A DNA stretch of 64,000 nt, taken from Streptomyces sp. DvalAA-43. Its GTDB lineage: Bacteria > Actinomycetota > Actinomycetes > Streptomycetales > Streptomycetaceae. The stretch spans positions 1-64,000 of the forward strand of contig NZ_FMBW01000052.1 of assembly GCF_900091725.1 (NCBI RefSeq), read 5' to 3'. A program made the position numbers and the translations under genes. The notes beneath the pieces are model-generated. The model saw nothing but the letters and a program-made list of their open reading frames with translations, searched no databases and had not been told where the DNA came from. Positions 43,340-52,029 of the stretch are shown piece by piece. How positions within the stretch are numbered: position 1 is the first letter of the stretch; each line of letters starts with the position of its first letter.

Positions 43340-44781
43340 TGACGACCACAGTTGAGACGGCCGTTGCCACGGGCCGCGTCGCCCGGGTCATCGGCCCGGT
43401 CGTCGACGTGGAGTTCCCCGTCGACGCGATGCCGGAGATCTACAACGCGCTGACTGTCCAGGTGGCCGACCCGGCCGAGGACGGCAAGCTCAAGATGCTG
43501 ACCCTCGAAGTCGCCCAGCACCTCGGCGACGGCGTGGTCCGCGCGATCTCGATGCAGCCCACCGACGGTCTGGTCCGCCAGGCCGCGGTGACCGACACGG
43601 GCACCGGCATCACGGTCCCCGTCGGTGACATCACCAAGGGCAAGGTGTTCAACACCCTCGGCGAGATCCTGAACAAGCCCGAGGCGAACGCCGAGGTCAC
43701 CGAGCGCTGGCCGATCCACCGCAAGGCGCCCAACTTCGACCAGCTCGAGTCGAAGACCGAGATGTTCGAGACCGGCGTCAAGGTCATCGACCTTCTCACC
43801 CCGTACGTCAAGGGTGGAAAGATCGGTCTGTTCGGTGGTGCCGGTGTCGGCAAGACCGTTCTGATCCAGGAAATGATCTACCGCGTGGCCAACAACCACG
43901 ACGGTGTGTCGGTGTTCGCCGGTGTCGGTGAGCGCACCCGTGAGGGCAACGACCTCATCGAGGAAATGGCCGACTCGGGCGTCATCGACAAGACGGCGCT
44001 CGTCTTCGGTCAGATGGACGAGCCGCCGGGCACGCGTCTCCGCGTCGCGCTGGCCGGTCTGACCATGGCGGAGTACTTCCGCGATGTGCAGAAGCAGGAC
44101 GTCCTCTTCTTCATCGACAACATCTTCCGGTACACCCAGGCCGGCTCCGAGGTGTCCACCCTGCTCGGCCGTATGCCGTCCGCGGTGGGTTACCAGCCGA
44201 ACCTGGCCGACGAGATGGGTCTGCTGCAGGAGCGCATCACGTCGACCCGCGGTCACTCGATCACCTCGATGCAGGCGATCTACGTCCCCGCGGACGACCT
44301 GACCGACCCGGCCCCGGCCACCACGTTCGCCCACCTCGACGCGACGACGGTTCTCTCCCGTCCGATCTCCGAGAAGGGCATCTACCCGGCCGTGGACCCG
44401 CTGGACTCCACGTCCCGCATCCTGGACCCCCGTTACATCGCGGAGGACCACTACGCGGCCGCCATGCGTGTCAAGGGGATCCTCCAGAAGTACAAGGACC
44501 TCCAGGACATCATCGCGATCCTCGGTATCGACGAGCTGGGCGAGGAGGACAAGCTCGTTGTCCACCGTGCCCGTCGTGTCGAGCGCTTCCTGTCGCAGAA
44601 CACCCACGTCGCCAAGCAGTTCACCGGCGTGGACGGTTCGGACGTTCCGCTCGACGAGTCGATCGCCGCGTTCAACTCGATCTGCGACGGTGAGTACGAC
44701 CACTTCCCGGAGCAGGCGTTCTTCATGTGCGGTGGCATCGAGGACCTCAAGGCCAACGCCAAGGAGCTCGGCGTCTCCTGA
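43339..44781 (+). CDS. atpD: ATP synthase F1 subunit beta
   Basis: Catalytic subunit, 480 aa. P-loop GGAGVGKTVLI (about 166-176), GERTREGNDL with the catalytic Glu, VLFFIDNIFRYTQAG, and DELSEEDK-like DELGEEDK near the C-terminus. Overlaps atpG by 1 bp (TAATG). Confidence 0.99.
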   Translation: MTTTVETAVATGRVARVIGPVVDVEFPVDAMPEIYNALTVQVADPAEDGKLKMLTLEVAQHLGDGVVRAISMQPTDGLVRQAAVTDTGTGITVPVGDITKGKVFNTLGEILNKPEANAEVTERWPIHRKAPNFDQLESKTEMFETGVKVIDLLTPYVKGGKIGLFGGAGVGKTVLIQEMIYRVANNHDGVSVFAGVGERTREGNDLIEEMADSGVIDKTALVFGQMDEPPGTRLRVALAGLTMAEYFRDVQKQDVLFFIDNIFRYTQAGSEVSTLLGRMPSAVGYQPNLADEMGLLQERITSTRGHSITSMQAIYVPADDLTDPAPATTFAHLDATTVLSRPISEKGIYPAVDPLDSTSRILDPRYIAEDHYAAAMRVKGILQKYKDLQDIIAILGIDELGEEDKLVVHRARRVERFLSQNTHVAKQFTGVDGSDVPLDESIAAFNSICDGEYDHFPEQAFFMCGGIEDLKANAKELGVS

Positions 44782-44795
44782 GCCCATGGCTCACC

Positions 44796-44872
44796 GAGGG
44801 GGGCGGGTGTGTCCCGTCCCCCTCACCACGCCCCGTAGAATTGACCCAACACCCGGCTCGAACGGCCGGGTG
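44796..44872 (+). promoter_or_regulatory. Two hairpins between atpD and atpC
   Basis: Hairpin 1 (44796-44824): GAGGGGGGCGGG opposite CCCGTCCCCCTC with a TGTGT loop, one G-T pair. Hairpin 2 (44850-44872): CACCCGGC opposite GCCGGGTG. They precede the least abundant F1 subunit gene, so partial termination is plausible. Confidence 0.6.
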
Positions 44873-44891
44873 GTGACCCGAGGAGCCACCC

Positions 44892-45266
44892 TTGGCTGCT
44901 GAGCTGCACGTCGAGCTGGTCGCCGCGGACCGCAGTGTCTGGTCCGGCGAGGCCACCCTGGTCGTCGCGCGCACCACGTCCGGCGACATCGGCGTCATGC
45001 CCGGTCACCAGCCGCTTCTGGGTGTGCTGGAATCGGGCCCGGTGACGATCCGTACGAGCGACGGCGCGACCGTGGTCGCCGCTGTGCACGGCGGTTTCAT
45101 CTCGTTCGCGGACGACAAGCTCTCGCTGCTCGCGGAGATCGCGGAGCTGGCGGACGAGATCGATGTCCAGCGCGCCGAGCGTGCGTTGGAGCGTGCGAAG
45201 TCGGACACGGACGCCGCCTCCGAGCGGCGCGCCGATGTGCGACTGCGTGCGGTGGCGGTGCGCTAG
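44892..45266 (+). CDS. atpC: ATP synthase F1 subunit epsilon
   Basis: Regulatory rotor subunit, 124 aa. N-terminal beta-sandwich (LHVELVAADRSVWSGEATLVVARTTSGDIGVMPGHQPLLGVL) and a short two-helix C-terminal region. TTG start, 6 bases after GAGGAG. Last gene of the operon. Confidence 0.97.
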   Translation: MAAELHVELVAADRSVWSGEATLVVARTTSGDIGVMPGHQPLLGVLESGPVTIRTSDGATVVAAVHGGFISFADDKLSLLAEIAELADEIDVQRAERALERAKSDTDAASERRADVRLRAVAVR

Positions 45267-45290
45267 CGCCCCGCGACCACGTAGCTTTAC

Positions 45291-45342
45291 CCTCAGCCGC
45301 GGCCCGAGCTGGAGACCTCTCCAGACCGTGTCGCGGCTGAGG
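45291..45342 (+). terminator. atp operon terminator
   Basis: CCTCAGCCGCG (45291-45301) pairs perfectly with CGCGGCTGAGG (45332-45342), enclosing a second hairpin CTGGAGA/TCTCCAG (45309-45324). Confidence 0.85.
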
Positions 45343-45407
45343 CGATGCAGGTGCGGTTGTAGTTCTGGCGGTATCCGTTACTCGACGACGCGAGGAGGTC
45401 GGTGGAG

Positions 45408-45854
45408 ATGTTCCTCGCGCTGTGGGTGGGCGGGCTGGTCGTCGCACTGATTCTGGTGGGACTCTTCGTCTTCGGTCTGCGCCGGCGGCTGATTCAGCGC
45501 TCCGGGGGGACCTTCGACTGCAGTCTGCGCTGGGACGTTCCCGAGGAGCCCGATCTCTCGGGCAAGGGCTGGGTGTACGGGGTGGCCCGGTACAACGAGG
45601 ACCAGATCGACTGGTTCCGGGTCTTCTCCTACGCTCCTCGGCCCCGCAGGGTCCTGGAGCGTTCCGCGATCGAGGTGGTCGCCCGGCGGCTGCCCGAGGG
45701 CGAGGAGGAGCTGGCGCTCCTGTCCGACGCCGTGGTGCTCGGCTGTCTCCACCGGGAGACCCGCCTGGAGCTTGCCATGAGCGAGGACGCGTTGACCGGT
45801 TTCCTCGCGTGGCTGGAGGCGGCGCCGCCCGGCCAGCGGGTCAACGTGGCGTAG
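45408..45854 (+). CDS. DUF2550 family membrane protein
   Basis: A 148-aa protein with one N-terminal membrane helix (about 5-25) and a cytoplasmic domain rich in Trp/Arg (GTFDCSLRWDVPEE...WVYGVARYNEDQIDWFRVFSYAPRPRRVL). It matches my memory of DUF2550, found next to atpC in most actinobacteria, function unknown. ATG 45408 is 8 bases after GAGGAGG; GTG 45402 is too close. Confidence 0.85.
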   Translation: MFLALWVGGLVVALILVGLFVFGLRRRLIQRSGGTFDCSLRWDVPEEPDLSGKGWVYGVARYNEDQIDWFRVFSYAPRPRRVLERSAIEVVARRLPEGEEELALLSDAVVLGCLHRETRLELAMSEDALTGFLAWLEAAPPGQRVNVA

Positions 45855-45909
45855 CGGGCGCGGCCCGGCGAGCGTGGCTTGGCGGCCGCGTCGTAGCAAG
45901 GCAAGGAAA

Positions 45910-45946
45910 AACCGGGGAGACGGGGGGCGGACCCGTCTCCCCGGTT
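45910..45946. terminator. Bidirectional terminator
   Basis: A perfect 15-bp stem (45910-45924 with 45932-45946) around a 7-base loop, with GCTTT after it on the plus strand and TTCC on the minus strand. It separates the convergent DUF2550 and chitinase genes. Confidence 0.9.
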
Positions 45947-46018
45947 GCTTTCCGGGGTGGAGCGCGGTGCTGGTGGGGGGTTGGCTTCAGACCGCGGTGC
46001 CGTTTCGGACCGCGGGGG

Positions 46019-47896
46019 TTACTTCAGCCCGTTGTTGATGGCGCCGACGAGTTCGCCGTTGGCGGTGTCGCCGCTGAACTCCCAGAAGAACGCGCCTCCC
46101 AGGCCCTGGCTCTTGGCCCAGGTCATCTTGGACCCGATGGTGGCGGGGGTGTCGTAGCTCCACCAGTTGGTGCCGCAGTGGGCGTAGGCGGTGCCCGCGA
46201 CGGTGCCGGTGGCCGGGCAGCTGTTCTTGAGGACCTTGTAGTCCTCGATGCCGGTCTCGTAGGTGCCGGGGGCGGCTCCGGTGGCGGTGCCGCCGGGTGC
46301 GTCCTGGGTGACGCCGGTCCAGCCGCGGCCGTAGAAGCCGATGCCGAGGAGCAGCTTCGAGGCGGGGACGCCCTGGGCCTTGAGCTTGGCGATGGCGTCG
46401 GCGGAGTTGAAGCCGGCCTTCGGGATGCCGTTGTACGAGTTCAGCGGGGAGTGCGGGGCGGTCGGGCCCTTGGCGTCCCAGGCGCCGAAGAAGTCGTACG
46501 TCATCACGTTGTACCAGTCCAGGGACTGGGCGGCGCCCGCGTAGTCGGCGGCGTCGATCTTGCCGCCGTCGGAGGCGTCGGCGGTGATGGCGGCGGTCAC
46601 CAGGTTGTTGCTGCCGAACTTGGCGCGGAGGGCCGAGGTGATGGCCTTCAGCGCGTTCGGGCCGCTGGTGTCACAGGTCAGACCGCAGGCGTTGGGGTAC
46701 TCCCAGTCGACGTCGATGCCGTCGAAGACATCGGCCCAGCGCGGGTCCTCCACCAGCTTGTAGCAGGAGTCGGCGAACGCGGCCGGGTTCTTCGCGGCCT
46801 CACCGAAGCCGCCGGACCAGGTCCAGCCGCCGAACGACCACAGGACCTTGATGTGCGGGTACTTCGCCTTGAGCTTGCGCAGCTGGTTGAAGCTGCCGCG
46901 CAGCGGCTGGTCCCAGGTGTCGGCGACGCCGTCGACGGACTTGTCGGCGGTGTACGCCATGTCGTAGTCGGCGTAGGAGTCACCGATCGCGCACTTGCCG
47001 CCGGTGACGTTGCCGAAGGCGTAGTTGATGTGCGTGATCTTCGCGGCGGAACCCGAGGTGTCCAGGTTCTTGACGTGGTAGTTCCGGCCGTAGACGCCCC
47101 AGTCGGTGAAGTAACCGAGGTTGACCTTGCCGCCGGTGCCGGGGTCGGGGTTGCCGCCACCGCCGGTGGTGCGGACCTTGACCGCGCCGCTGACCGGACC
47201 GGTCTGGCCGGCGGTGTCACGGGCCTGCACGGTGTACGAGTAGTCGGTGCCGGCCTTGAGACCGGAGTCGGTGTACGTCGTACCGGTGACGGTCGAGACG
47301 ACCGTGCCGTCCCGCAGCACGTCGTAGTTCTTGATGCCGTTGTCGTCGGTCGCGGCGGTCCAGCTCAGCTTGGCCGAGGTGTCGGTGACGGCGCTCGCGG
47401 TGGGGGTGCCCGGTGCCGAGGGGGCGTTGTCGCCGGGGACGCTGCCGCCGTCGCAGGAGGCGCCGTTCAGCTTGCAGCCGGCGGGGGCGCCGGGGCCGGT
47501 CCCGTTGAAGCCGAAGCTGACGGAGGCGCCGGGGGCGACCGAGCCGTTCCAGCCGAGGTTCTTGGCGGTCCAGTGGGTGCCGGAGCTGGTGACGGTGGCG
47601 TCCCAGGCGGAGCCGACCGCGGTGCCGGAGGGGAAGTCCCACTCGATGGTCCAGGAGGACAGGGCGGTGGCGCCGGTGTTCTTGACCGTCCACTGGCCCT
47701 CGAAGCCGCTGCCCCAGTCGGACTTCTTGACGAAGGAGGCGGTCGCCGAGGTGGCGGCCTCGGCGGGGGAGGCCAGGCCGACCATCGCGGCGAGGGGAAG
47801 CAGCAGCGCCGTGAGTCCGGCGACCGCTCTGGATCTGGTGGCTCTTCCGGACCCGAGTCTGAATCGGGTCCGGCGTAGGGGGGTTTCAGTGCTCAA
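46019..47896 (-). CDS. chiC: Secreted chitinase, CBM2-FN3-GH18
   Basis: Extracellular chitinase, 625 aa. Signal peptide (about 1-47, ending AEA), CBM2 chitin/cellulose-binding domain (about 48-150), fibronectin type III domain (about 165-250), and GH18 catalytic domain (about 265-625) with FDGIDVDWEYP (catalytic Glu in DxxDxDxE, near 395-402) and YNVMTYDFFGAWD. Domain order and promoter match the Chi63/ChiC group of Streptomyces. The start is TTG, 6 bases after GAGGAG. It is induced by chitin in relatives through DasR and repressed by glucose; the promoter elements seen here agree. Confidence 0.95.
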   Translation of the reverse strand: MSTETPLRRTRFRLGSGRATRSRAVAGLTALLLPLAAMVGLASPAEAATSATASFVKKSDWGSGFEGQWTVKNTGATALSSWTIEWDFPSGTAVGSAWDATVTSSGTHWTAKNLGWNGSVAPGASVSFGFNGTGPGAPAGCKLNGASCDGGSVPGDNAPSAPGTPTASAVTDTSAKLSWTAATDDNGIKNYDVLRDGTVVSTVTGTTYTDSGLKAGTDYSYTVQARDTAGQTGPVSGAVKVRTTGGGGNPDPGTGGKVNLGYFTDWGVYGRNYHVKNLDTSGSAAKITHINYAFGNVTGGKCAIGDSYADYDMAYTADKSVDGVADTWDQPLRGSFNQLRKLKAKYPHIKVLWSFGGWTWSGGFGEAAKNPAAFADSCYKLVEDPRWADVFDGIDVDWEYPNACGLTCDTSGPNALKAITSALRAKFGSNNLVTAAITADASDGGKIDAADYAGAAQSLDWYNVMTYDFFGAWDAKGPTAPHSPLNSYNGIPKAGFNSADAIAKLKAQGVPASKLLLGIGFYGRGWTGVTQDAPGGTATGAAPGTYETGIEDYKVLKNSCPATGTVAGTAYAHCGTNWWSYDTPATIGSKMTWAKSQGLGGAFFWEFSGDTANGELVGAINNGLK

Positions 47897-48006
47897 CGGT
47901 GCTCCTCGGGTGAGGTCCGGACAAACGGGGGTGGTCCGTGGACTGCAAACCCTGCGCCGCCCTGAGCACCCCTTGTCATGGCGTGCTCACCGCAGTGTGC
48001 TCGGTG

Positions 48007-48035
48007 AGATTAGGAAGGTCTGGACCAATCGTCAA
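48007..48035 (-). promoter_or_regulatory. chiC promoter
   Basis: On the minus strand TTGACG (48030-48035), a 17-bp spacer and TAATCT (48007-48012), giving a start near 48000. It is one of the few textbook housekeeping promoters in the window. Confidence 0.85.
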
Positions 48036-48048
48036 GAGGTCTGGACCA
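48016..48048. repeat. Chitinase 12-bp direct repeats (operator)
   Basis: AGGTCTGGACCA occurs exactly twice, at 48016-48027 and 48037-48048, 21 bp apart (two helical turns). One copy lies in the promoter spacer, the other just upstream of the -35. This is the known Streptomyces chitinase repeat pair (TGGTCCAGACCT on the minus strand), also resembling the DasR site. Confidence 0.93.
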
Positions 48049-48065
48049 AAGTTCGTGGCTAAACC

Positions 48066-48716
48066 TCAGATGCCCAACTCCTGTGCCAGTACGGCCGCCT
48101 GGACCCGGGAGCGCAGCCCCAGCTTGCCCAGCAGCCTGCTCACATGCGTCTTCACCGTCGCCTCGGCCATCGAGAGCCGGACCGCGGTCTCGGCGTTCGA
48201 CAGCCCCTCGCCGAGACAGCCCAGAACCTCCCGCTCCCGCCGGGTGAGGGCGTCGAGCACCGAGGGGTCGGGTGCGTTCGACGGTCGCACGGGCGCGGCC
48301 CCGGCGAACTCGGCGATCAGCCGGCGCGTCACGGCCGGGGCGATCAGCCCCTCGCCGCGTGCCACCGTGCGGACGGCTTCGAGCAGATCGCGCGCCTCGG
48401 TGTTCTTCAGCAGGAAGCCCGAGGCCCCCGCCCGCAGCGCACCGAAGACGTACTCGTCGAGGTCGAACGTGGTCAGCACCAGTACGTCCGCGAGCCGCTC
48501 GGCCACCACCTGCCCGGTCGCCGACACCCCGTCCAGCCGCGGCATCTGCACATCCATCAGCACCAGATCCGGCCGTAGTTCACGGGCCAGGCGCACCGCC
48601 TCCTCGCCGTCCCCGGCCTCGCCCACGACCTCGATGTCGGGAGCGCTGCGCAGGATGAGCACCAGCCCCGCCCGGACGGCCGCCTGGTCCTCGGCGACCA
48701 CAACCCGGATCGTCAT
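48066..48716 (-). CDS. NarL/LuxR-type response regulator
   Basis: A 216-aa DNA-binding regulator. Receiver domain with VVVAEDQ, phospho-Asp in LVLMDVQMPRLDG (near 54), Thr in VLTTFD and Lys in FLLKN. A LuxR helix-turn-helix (LTRREREVLGCLGEGLSNAETAVRLSMAEATVKTHVSRLLGKL, about 152-195). It is coupled to the sensor kinase gene by a 4-bp overlap and sits just upstream of the chiC promoter, on the same strand. Confidence 0.95.
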   Translation of the reverse strand: MTIRVVVAEDQAAVRAGLVLILRSAPDIEVVGEAGDGEEAVRLARELRPDLVLMDVQMPRLDGVSATGQVVAERLADVLVLTTFDLDEYVFGALRAGASGFLLKNTEARDLLEAVRTVARGEGLIAPAVTRRLIAEFAGAAPVRPSNAPDPSVLDALTRREREVLGCLGEGLSNAETAVRLSMAEATVKTHVSRLLGKLGLRSRVQAAVLAQELGI

Positions 48717-49981
48717 GTCTTCGATACCCCTTCCTCCACGGGCAGTTCGGCCCGTACCCGCCAGATCTTCGTACCCGCTCCGGCGACCGAGGGACCGGCC
48801 TCGATCGTGCCGCCCAGCAGCTCCACCCGCTCCCGCATCCCCACCAGACCGGCCCCCGAGCCGGGTGCGCGCGGTCCGGGGCGGTCCCCGAACACACTGC
48901 TGACCTCCACCGTGAGCAGCTGCCCGGACCGCCCGAGCCGCACCCCGACCGGGCCGGGGGCGGCATGCTTGAGCGCATTGGTCAGGGACTCCTGGACGAT
49001 CCGGTACGCGGCCAGCTCGACCGGCGCGGCCAGCGGGCCCCGTTCCTCCCGGGTGTCCTCGAAGGCGCAGGTCAGGCCGCTCGACGCGGCGTTGGTACGG
49101 GTCTGCTCGACCAGCGCGTCCAGTGAGGCGAGGGTGGGGGAGGCGGCCGGTTCCCGGTCCTTGCCGCCGGTGCGCAGCAGCCCGATCAGCCGGCGCATCT
49201 CGGCGAGACCGTCGACGCTGTTCTCCCGGATCACGCCGAGTGCCTGGCGCGAGGTGTCCGGCTCGTCGATGGAGAGCGCGGCGGTGGAGTGGATGGCGAT
49301 CGCCGAGAGGTGGTTGGCGACCATGTCGTGCAGTTCGCGGGCCATCCGGGTGCGCTCGGCGGTCACCGCCTGGACCCGGTCCATCTCGGCGAGCAGCGCG
49401 GTCTGGTCGGCGCGCAGCCGGGCGGCCTCGGCGGCGTCCCGGTGGTTGCGGACGCTGACCCCGGTGATGGCGGGCAGGAACGAGACCATGCCGGTGACGA
49501 CACCGATGAGCAGGGCCTGGGGGTTGCGGAACCAGGCCAGGAACCCGATGGTGATCCCGACCGTGATCAGGAACGTGGTGACCGGGATGCGGCGGGCGGC
49601 GGACGGTGTCCCGTACAGCACGGCCGCGTACATCAGGTCCGTGAACATCAGGACCGTCGCGAGGTTCCCGACCGTGAACTGGTCCGCGATCAGCGCGAGG
49701 GTGCCGATGACCAGGGCCGGCTGCGGGGCGGTCCTGCGGACCAGTTCGAGCACCGAGACGACGGCGAGCGGCAGCAGGGAGACCCAGGGGGCGAAGAAGG
49801 TCCGGTCGCCCTGTATCCGCAGGCCGAGCGCCCACAGGACGAGGCCGCCGAGGAGTCCGATGGCGGCCATGAGCACGTCGTGGCGGTGCGGCCGGGAGAG
49901 CCGGGGGAGGGAGAACACCCTTCCATCCAACACGGCGCTCCGCGCCCGGTCCTCCGTACCGGGGGTGAGGGGCGAGTACAT
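48713..49981 (-). CDS. NarL-type sensor histidine kinase
   Basis: A 422-aa membrane kinase with four to six N-terminal membrane segments (about 30-165), a HisKA_3 dimerisation helix with the phospho-His in ARELHDMVANHLSAI, and an HATPase domain ending GAGLVGMRERVELLGGTIEAG. The start is uncertain: ATG 49981 has no good ribosome site; a GTG at 50080 would extend it by 33 Pro-rich residues across the divergent gene's start. Its operon partner is the LuxR-type regulator. Confidence 0.88.
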   Translation of the reverse strand: MYSPLTPGTEDRARSAVLDGRVFSLPRLSRPHRHDVLMAAIGLLGGLVLWALGLRIQGDRTFFAPWVSLLPLAVVSVLELVRRTAPQPALVIGTLALIADQFTVGNLATVLMFTDLMYAAVLYGTPSAARRIPVTTFLITVGITIGFLAWFRNPQALLIGVVTGMVSFLPAITGVSVRNHRDAAEAARLRADQTALLAEMDRVQAVTAERTRMARELHDMVANHLSAIAIHSTAALSIDEPDTSRQALGVIRENSVDGLAEMRRLIGLLRTGGKDREPAASPTLASLDALVEQTRTNAASSGLTCAFEDTREERGPLAAPVELAAYRIVQESLTNALKHAAPGPVGVRLGRSGQLLTVEVSSVFGDRPGPRAPGSGAGLVGMRERVELLGGTIEAGPSVAGAGTKIWRVRAELPVEEGVSKT

Positions 49982-50069
49982 CGAAGGATGCAGTCGCGGT
50001 TCGTCACCGCCGACGACGTTTCCGGGCGGCGCGGCCGGGAGGCTGGGGGCAACGGGAAGGGGAAGTGCC

Positions 50070-50612
50070 GTGATCGTCACGCTGATCGTGCTCTGCGAGG
50101 TCGCCTTCTGGGTGCTGCTGGCGGCGGGGCTCGCGCTGCGGTACCTGGCGAAGAAGCCGGGAATGGGTGCGGCCGTGCTGCTGTGCGAGCCGCTGCTGGA
50201 GGTCGTGCTGCTGGTGGTGACGGCCGTGGATCTGAAGAACGGGGCGCAGCCGGACTGGAAGCACGGGCTCGCCGCCGTCTACATCGGCTTCACGGTGGGG
50301 CTCGGCCACTCCACGATCCGCTGGGTCGACGCCCGGGTCGCCCACCGCTTCGCGGGCGGACCGCCGCCGGTGAAGCCGCCGAAGTACGGCCGGGCGCGCG
50401 CGGTGCACGAGTGGAAGGTCGCGGCGCGCTGGACGGTCGCGGCGGTGACCGCGCTGGCGCTGCTCCAGGCGGCCGTCTGGTACGTGGGCGGGGACGGCGA
50501 CGTGTCGTCGCTCCGGTCGTGGCAGCAGACGATGCTGTTCGTCCTCGGGCTCAACCTGGTGATCGCGCTCAGCTACACGCTCTTCCCGAAGCGGGAGCCG
50601 GCCGGGGGCTGA
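50070..50612 (+). CDS. Membrane protein of unknown function
   Basis: A 180-aa protein with about five membrane segments (1-23, 33-52, 65-82, 122-140, 150-168) and a basic cytoplasmic loop. GTG 50070 follows GGGAAGGGGAAG. It is divergent from the sensor kinase and overlaps its longest possible reading frame. No family recognised. Confidence 0.78.
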   Translation: MIVTLIVLCEVAFWVLLAAGLALRYLAKKPGMGAAVLLCEPLLEVVLLVVTAVDLKNGAQPDWKHGLAAVYIGFTVGLGHSTIRWVDARVAHRFAGGPPPVKPPKYGRARAVHEWKVAARWTVAAVTALALLQAAVWYVGGDGDVSSLRSWQQTMLFVLGLNLVIALSYTLFPKREPAGG

Positions 50613-50644
50613 GCGGCCGGCCGGACCCGGCCCGTCCGGCGCTC
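50611..50644. terminator. Hairpin between convergent genes
   Basis: GCCGGAC (50620-50626) and GTCCGGC (50634-50640), extended outward by GAGCG and CGCTC. Confidence 0.7.
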
Positions 50645-50657
50645 CCGGTACGCGTGG

Positions 50658-51230
50658 CTACCGCTCGCCGCCCGGCACCCACAGCACGTCGCCGACCTCC
50701 TTGTTCGCCGTCCTCGCGAGGATGAACAGCAGGTCGGAGAGGCGGTTGAGATACGTCGCGGTCAGTGCGTTCATCACCTCACCGTGCACCTCCAGCGCCG
50801 CCCAGGTGGACCGCTCCGCGCGCCGGACCACCGTGCACGCCTGGTGCAGCAGCGCGGCCCCGGGCGTACCGCCCGGCAGGATGAAGCTGCGCAGCTTCTC
50901 CAACTGCTCCAGGAAGTGGTCGCAGTCCGCCTCCAGCTTGTCGATGTAGCTCTGCTCCACCCGCAGCGGCGGATACTTCGGGTCCTCGACGACCGGGGTC
51001 GACAGATCGGCGCCCACGTCGAACAGGTCGTTCTGCACACGGACGAGGACCTTCACGACGTCCTCGGAGAGCTGCCCGAGCGCGATCGCGGTCCCGATGA
51101 CGGCGTTGGCCTCATTGGCGTCGGCGTACGCGGAGATCCGCAGATCGGTCTTGGCGGTACGGCTCATGTCGCCGAGGGCGGTGGTGCCCTGATCACCGGT
51201 GCGCGTGTAGATACGTGTCAGATTGACCAT
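50658..51230 (-). CDS. Cob(I)alamin adenosyltransferase, PduO type
   Basis: Makes adenosylcobalamin from ATP and cob(I)alamin, 190 aa. The ATP-binding TRTGDQGTTALGD (about 9-21), the conserved RISAYADANEANA (about 31-43) and the C-terminal RRAERSTWAA and NRLSDLLFILAR motifs are all present. Nothing nearby uses B12, so it is probably a stand-alone housekeeping copy. Confidence 0.95.
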   Translation of the reverse strand: MVNLTRIYTRTGDQGTTALGDMSRTAKTDLRISAYADANEANAVIGTAIALGQLSEDVVKVLVRVQNDLFDVGADLSTPVVEDPKYPPLRVEQSYIDKLEADCDHFLEQLEKLRSFILPGGTPGAALLHQACTVVRRAERSTWAALEVHGEVMNALTATYLNRLSDLLFILARTANKEVGDVLWVPGGER

Positions 51231-51279
51231 GCCGCCAGGCTAGCGCCTCACCCGGCGGCGCCCGCCGGGTGAGGCACCG

Positions 51280-52029
51280 TCACGCTCCGGCCCGGTGGAA
51301 GACCCGGGAGCCCACCGCCACGGCCACGACGGCGAAGACGACCGCCACCAGCGTTCCGTACAGCATGTGCGCGGTGGCGTACGAGCCCACGTAGGCGTCC
51401 CGCACCGCGTCCACGAGGTAGCGCAGCGGTGTGAGGCGCGAGACGACGTCCAGCCACCCCGGGCCCAGGGTCATCGGCAGCATCAGGCCGGAGAGCAGCA
51501 TCGCGGGCATGGTCACCGCGTTGATGACGGGGCCGAACTCCTGCGGTGTCGCGACCTTCACGGCCAGTGCGTAGGACAGCGAGGCCAGCGCGACCGTGAG
51601 CAGACCGACGAACACGAAGCCGATCAGTATTCCGGGCAGGGGCGCGCGCAGGCCCATGACCAGGGCGGCCAGCACCAGCAGCACCGCCTGGAACATGAAG
51701 AGCAGGGCGTCCCGCAGGACCCGGCCCAGCAGCAGCGCCAGTCTGCTGACCGGTGTCACCCGCATCCGCTCCATCACCCCGGTGGATTTCTCGACGATGA
51801 CCGAGAATCCGGCGAACGAGGCTCCGAACAGGGCGAGTTGGAGCAGCAGGCCGGGGATCAGGACCTGCCAGGAGTCCCCGGCCGAGCCGAGTGGCAGATC
51901 GTCGAGGAGCGGGCCGAAGAAGAGCAGGTACAGCAGTGGCATCAGCGTGCCGAAGAGCATCTGGAAGCGGGAGCGCAGGGTCTGGCGGGCGTAGCGCCCG
52001 AAGATGAGCGCGATGTCGTGAAGCAGCAT
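51280..52029 (-). CDS. ABC-2 type exporter permease
   Basis: A 249-aa membrane protein with six membrane segments, of the DrrB-like ABC-2 family (FEKSTGVMERMRVTPVSRLALLLGRVLRD). It partners the ATPase upstream, whose stop overlaps its ATG by 1 bp. Likely a drug or lipid exporter, substrate unknown. Confidence 0.92.
   Translation of the reverse strand: MLLHDIALIFGRYARQTLRSRFQMLFGTLMPLLYLLFFGPLLDDLPLGSAGDSWQVLIPGLLLQLALFGASFAGFSVIVEKSTGVMERMRVTPVSRLALLLGRVLRDALLFMFQAVLLVLAALVMGLRAPLPGILIGFVFVGLLTVALASLSYALAVKVATPQEFGPVINAVTMPAMLLSGLMLPMTLGPGWLDVVSRLTPLRYLVDAVRDAYVGSYATAHMLYGTLVAVVFAVVAVAVGSRVFHRAGA

Noticed and set aside
45422..47878. 818-aa plus-strand ORF opposite chiC
   Set aside because: Gly/Val-rich shadow spanning a terminator and the antisense of a well-supported chitinase.
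51231..51279. Cobalamin riboswitch before the adenosyltransferase gene
   Set aside because: The upstream gap is 49 bp and holds no B12-box-like sequence.
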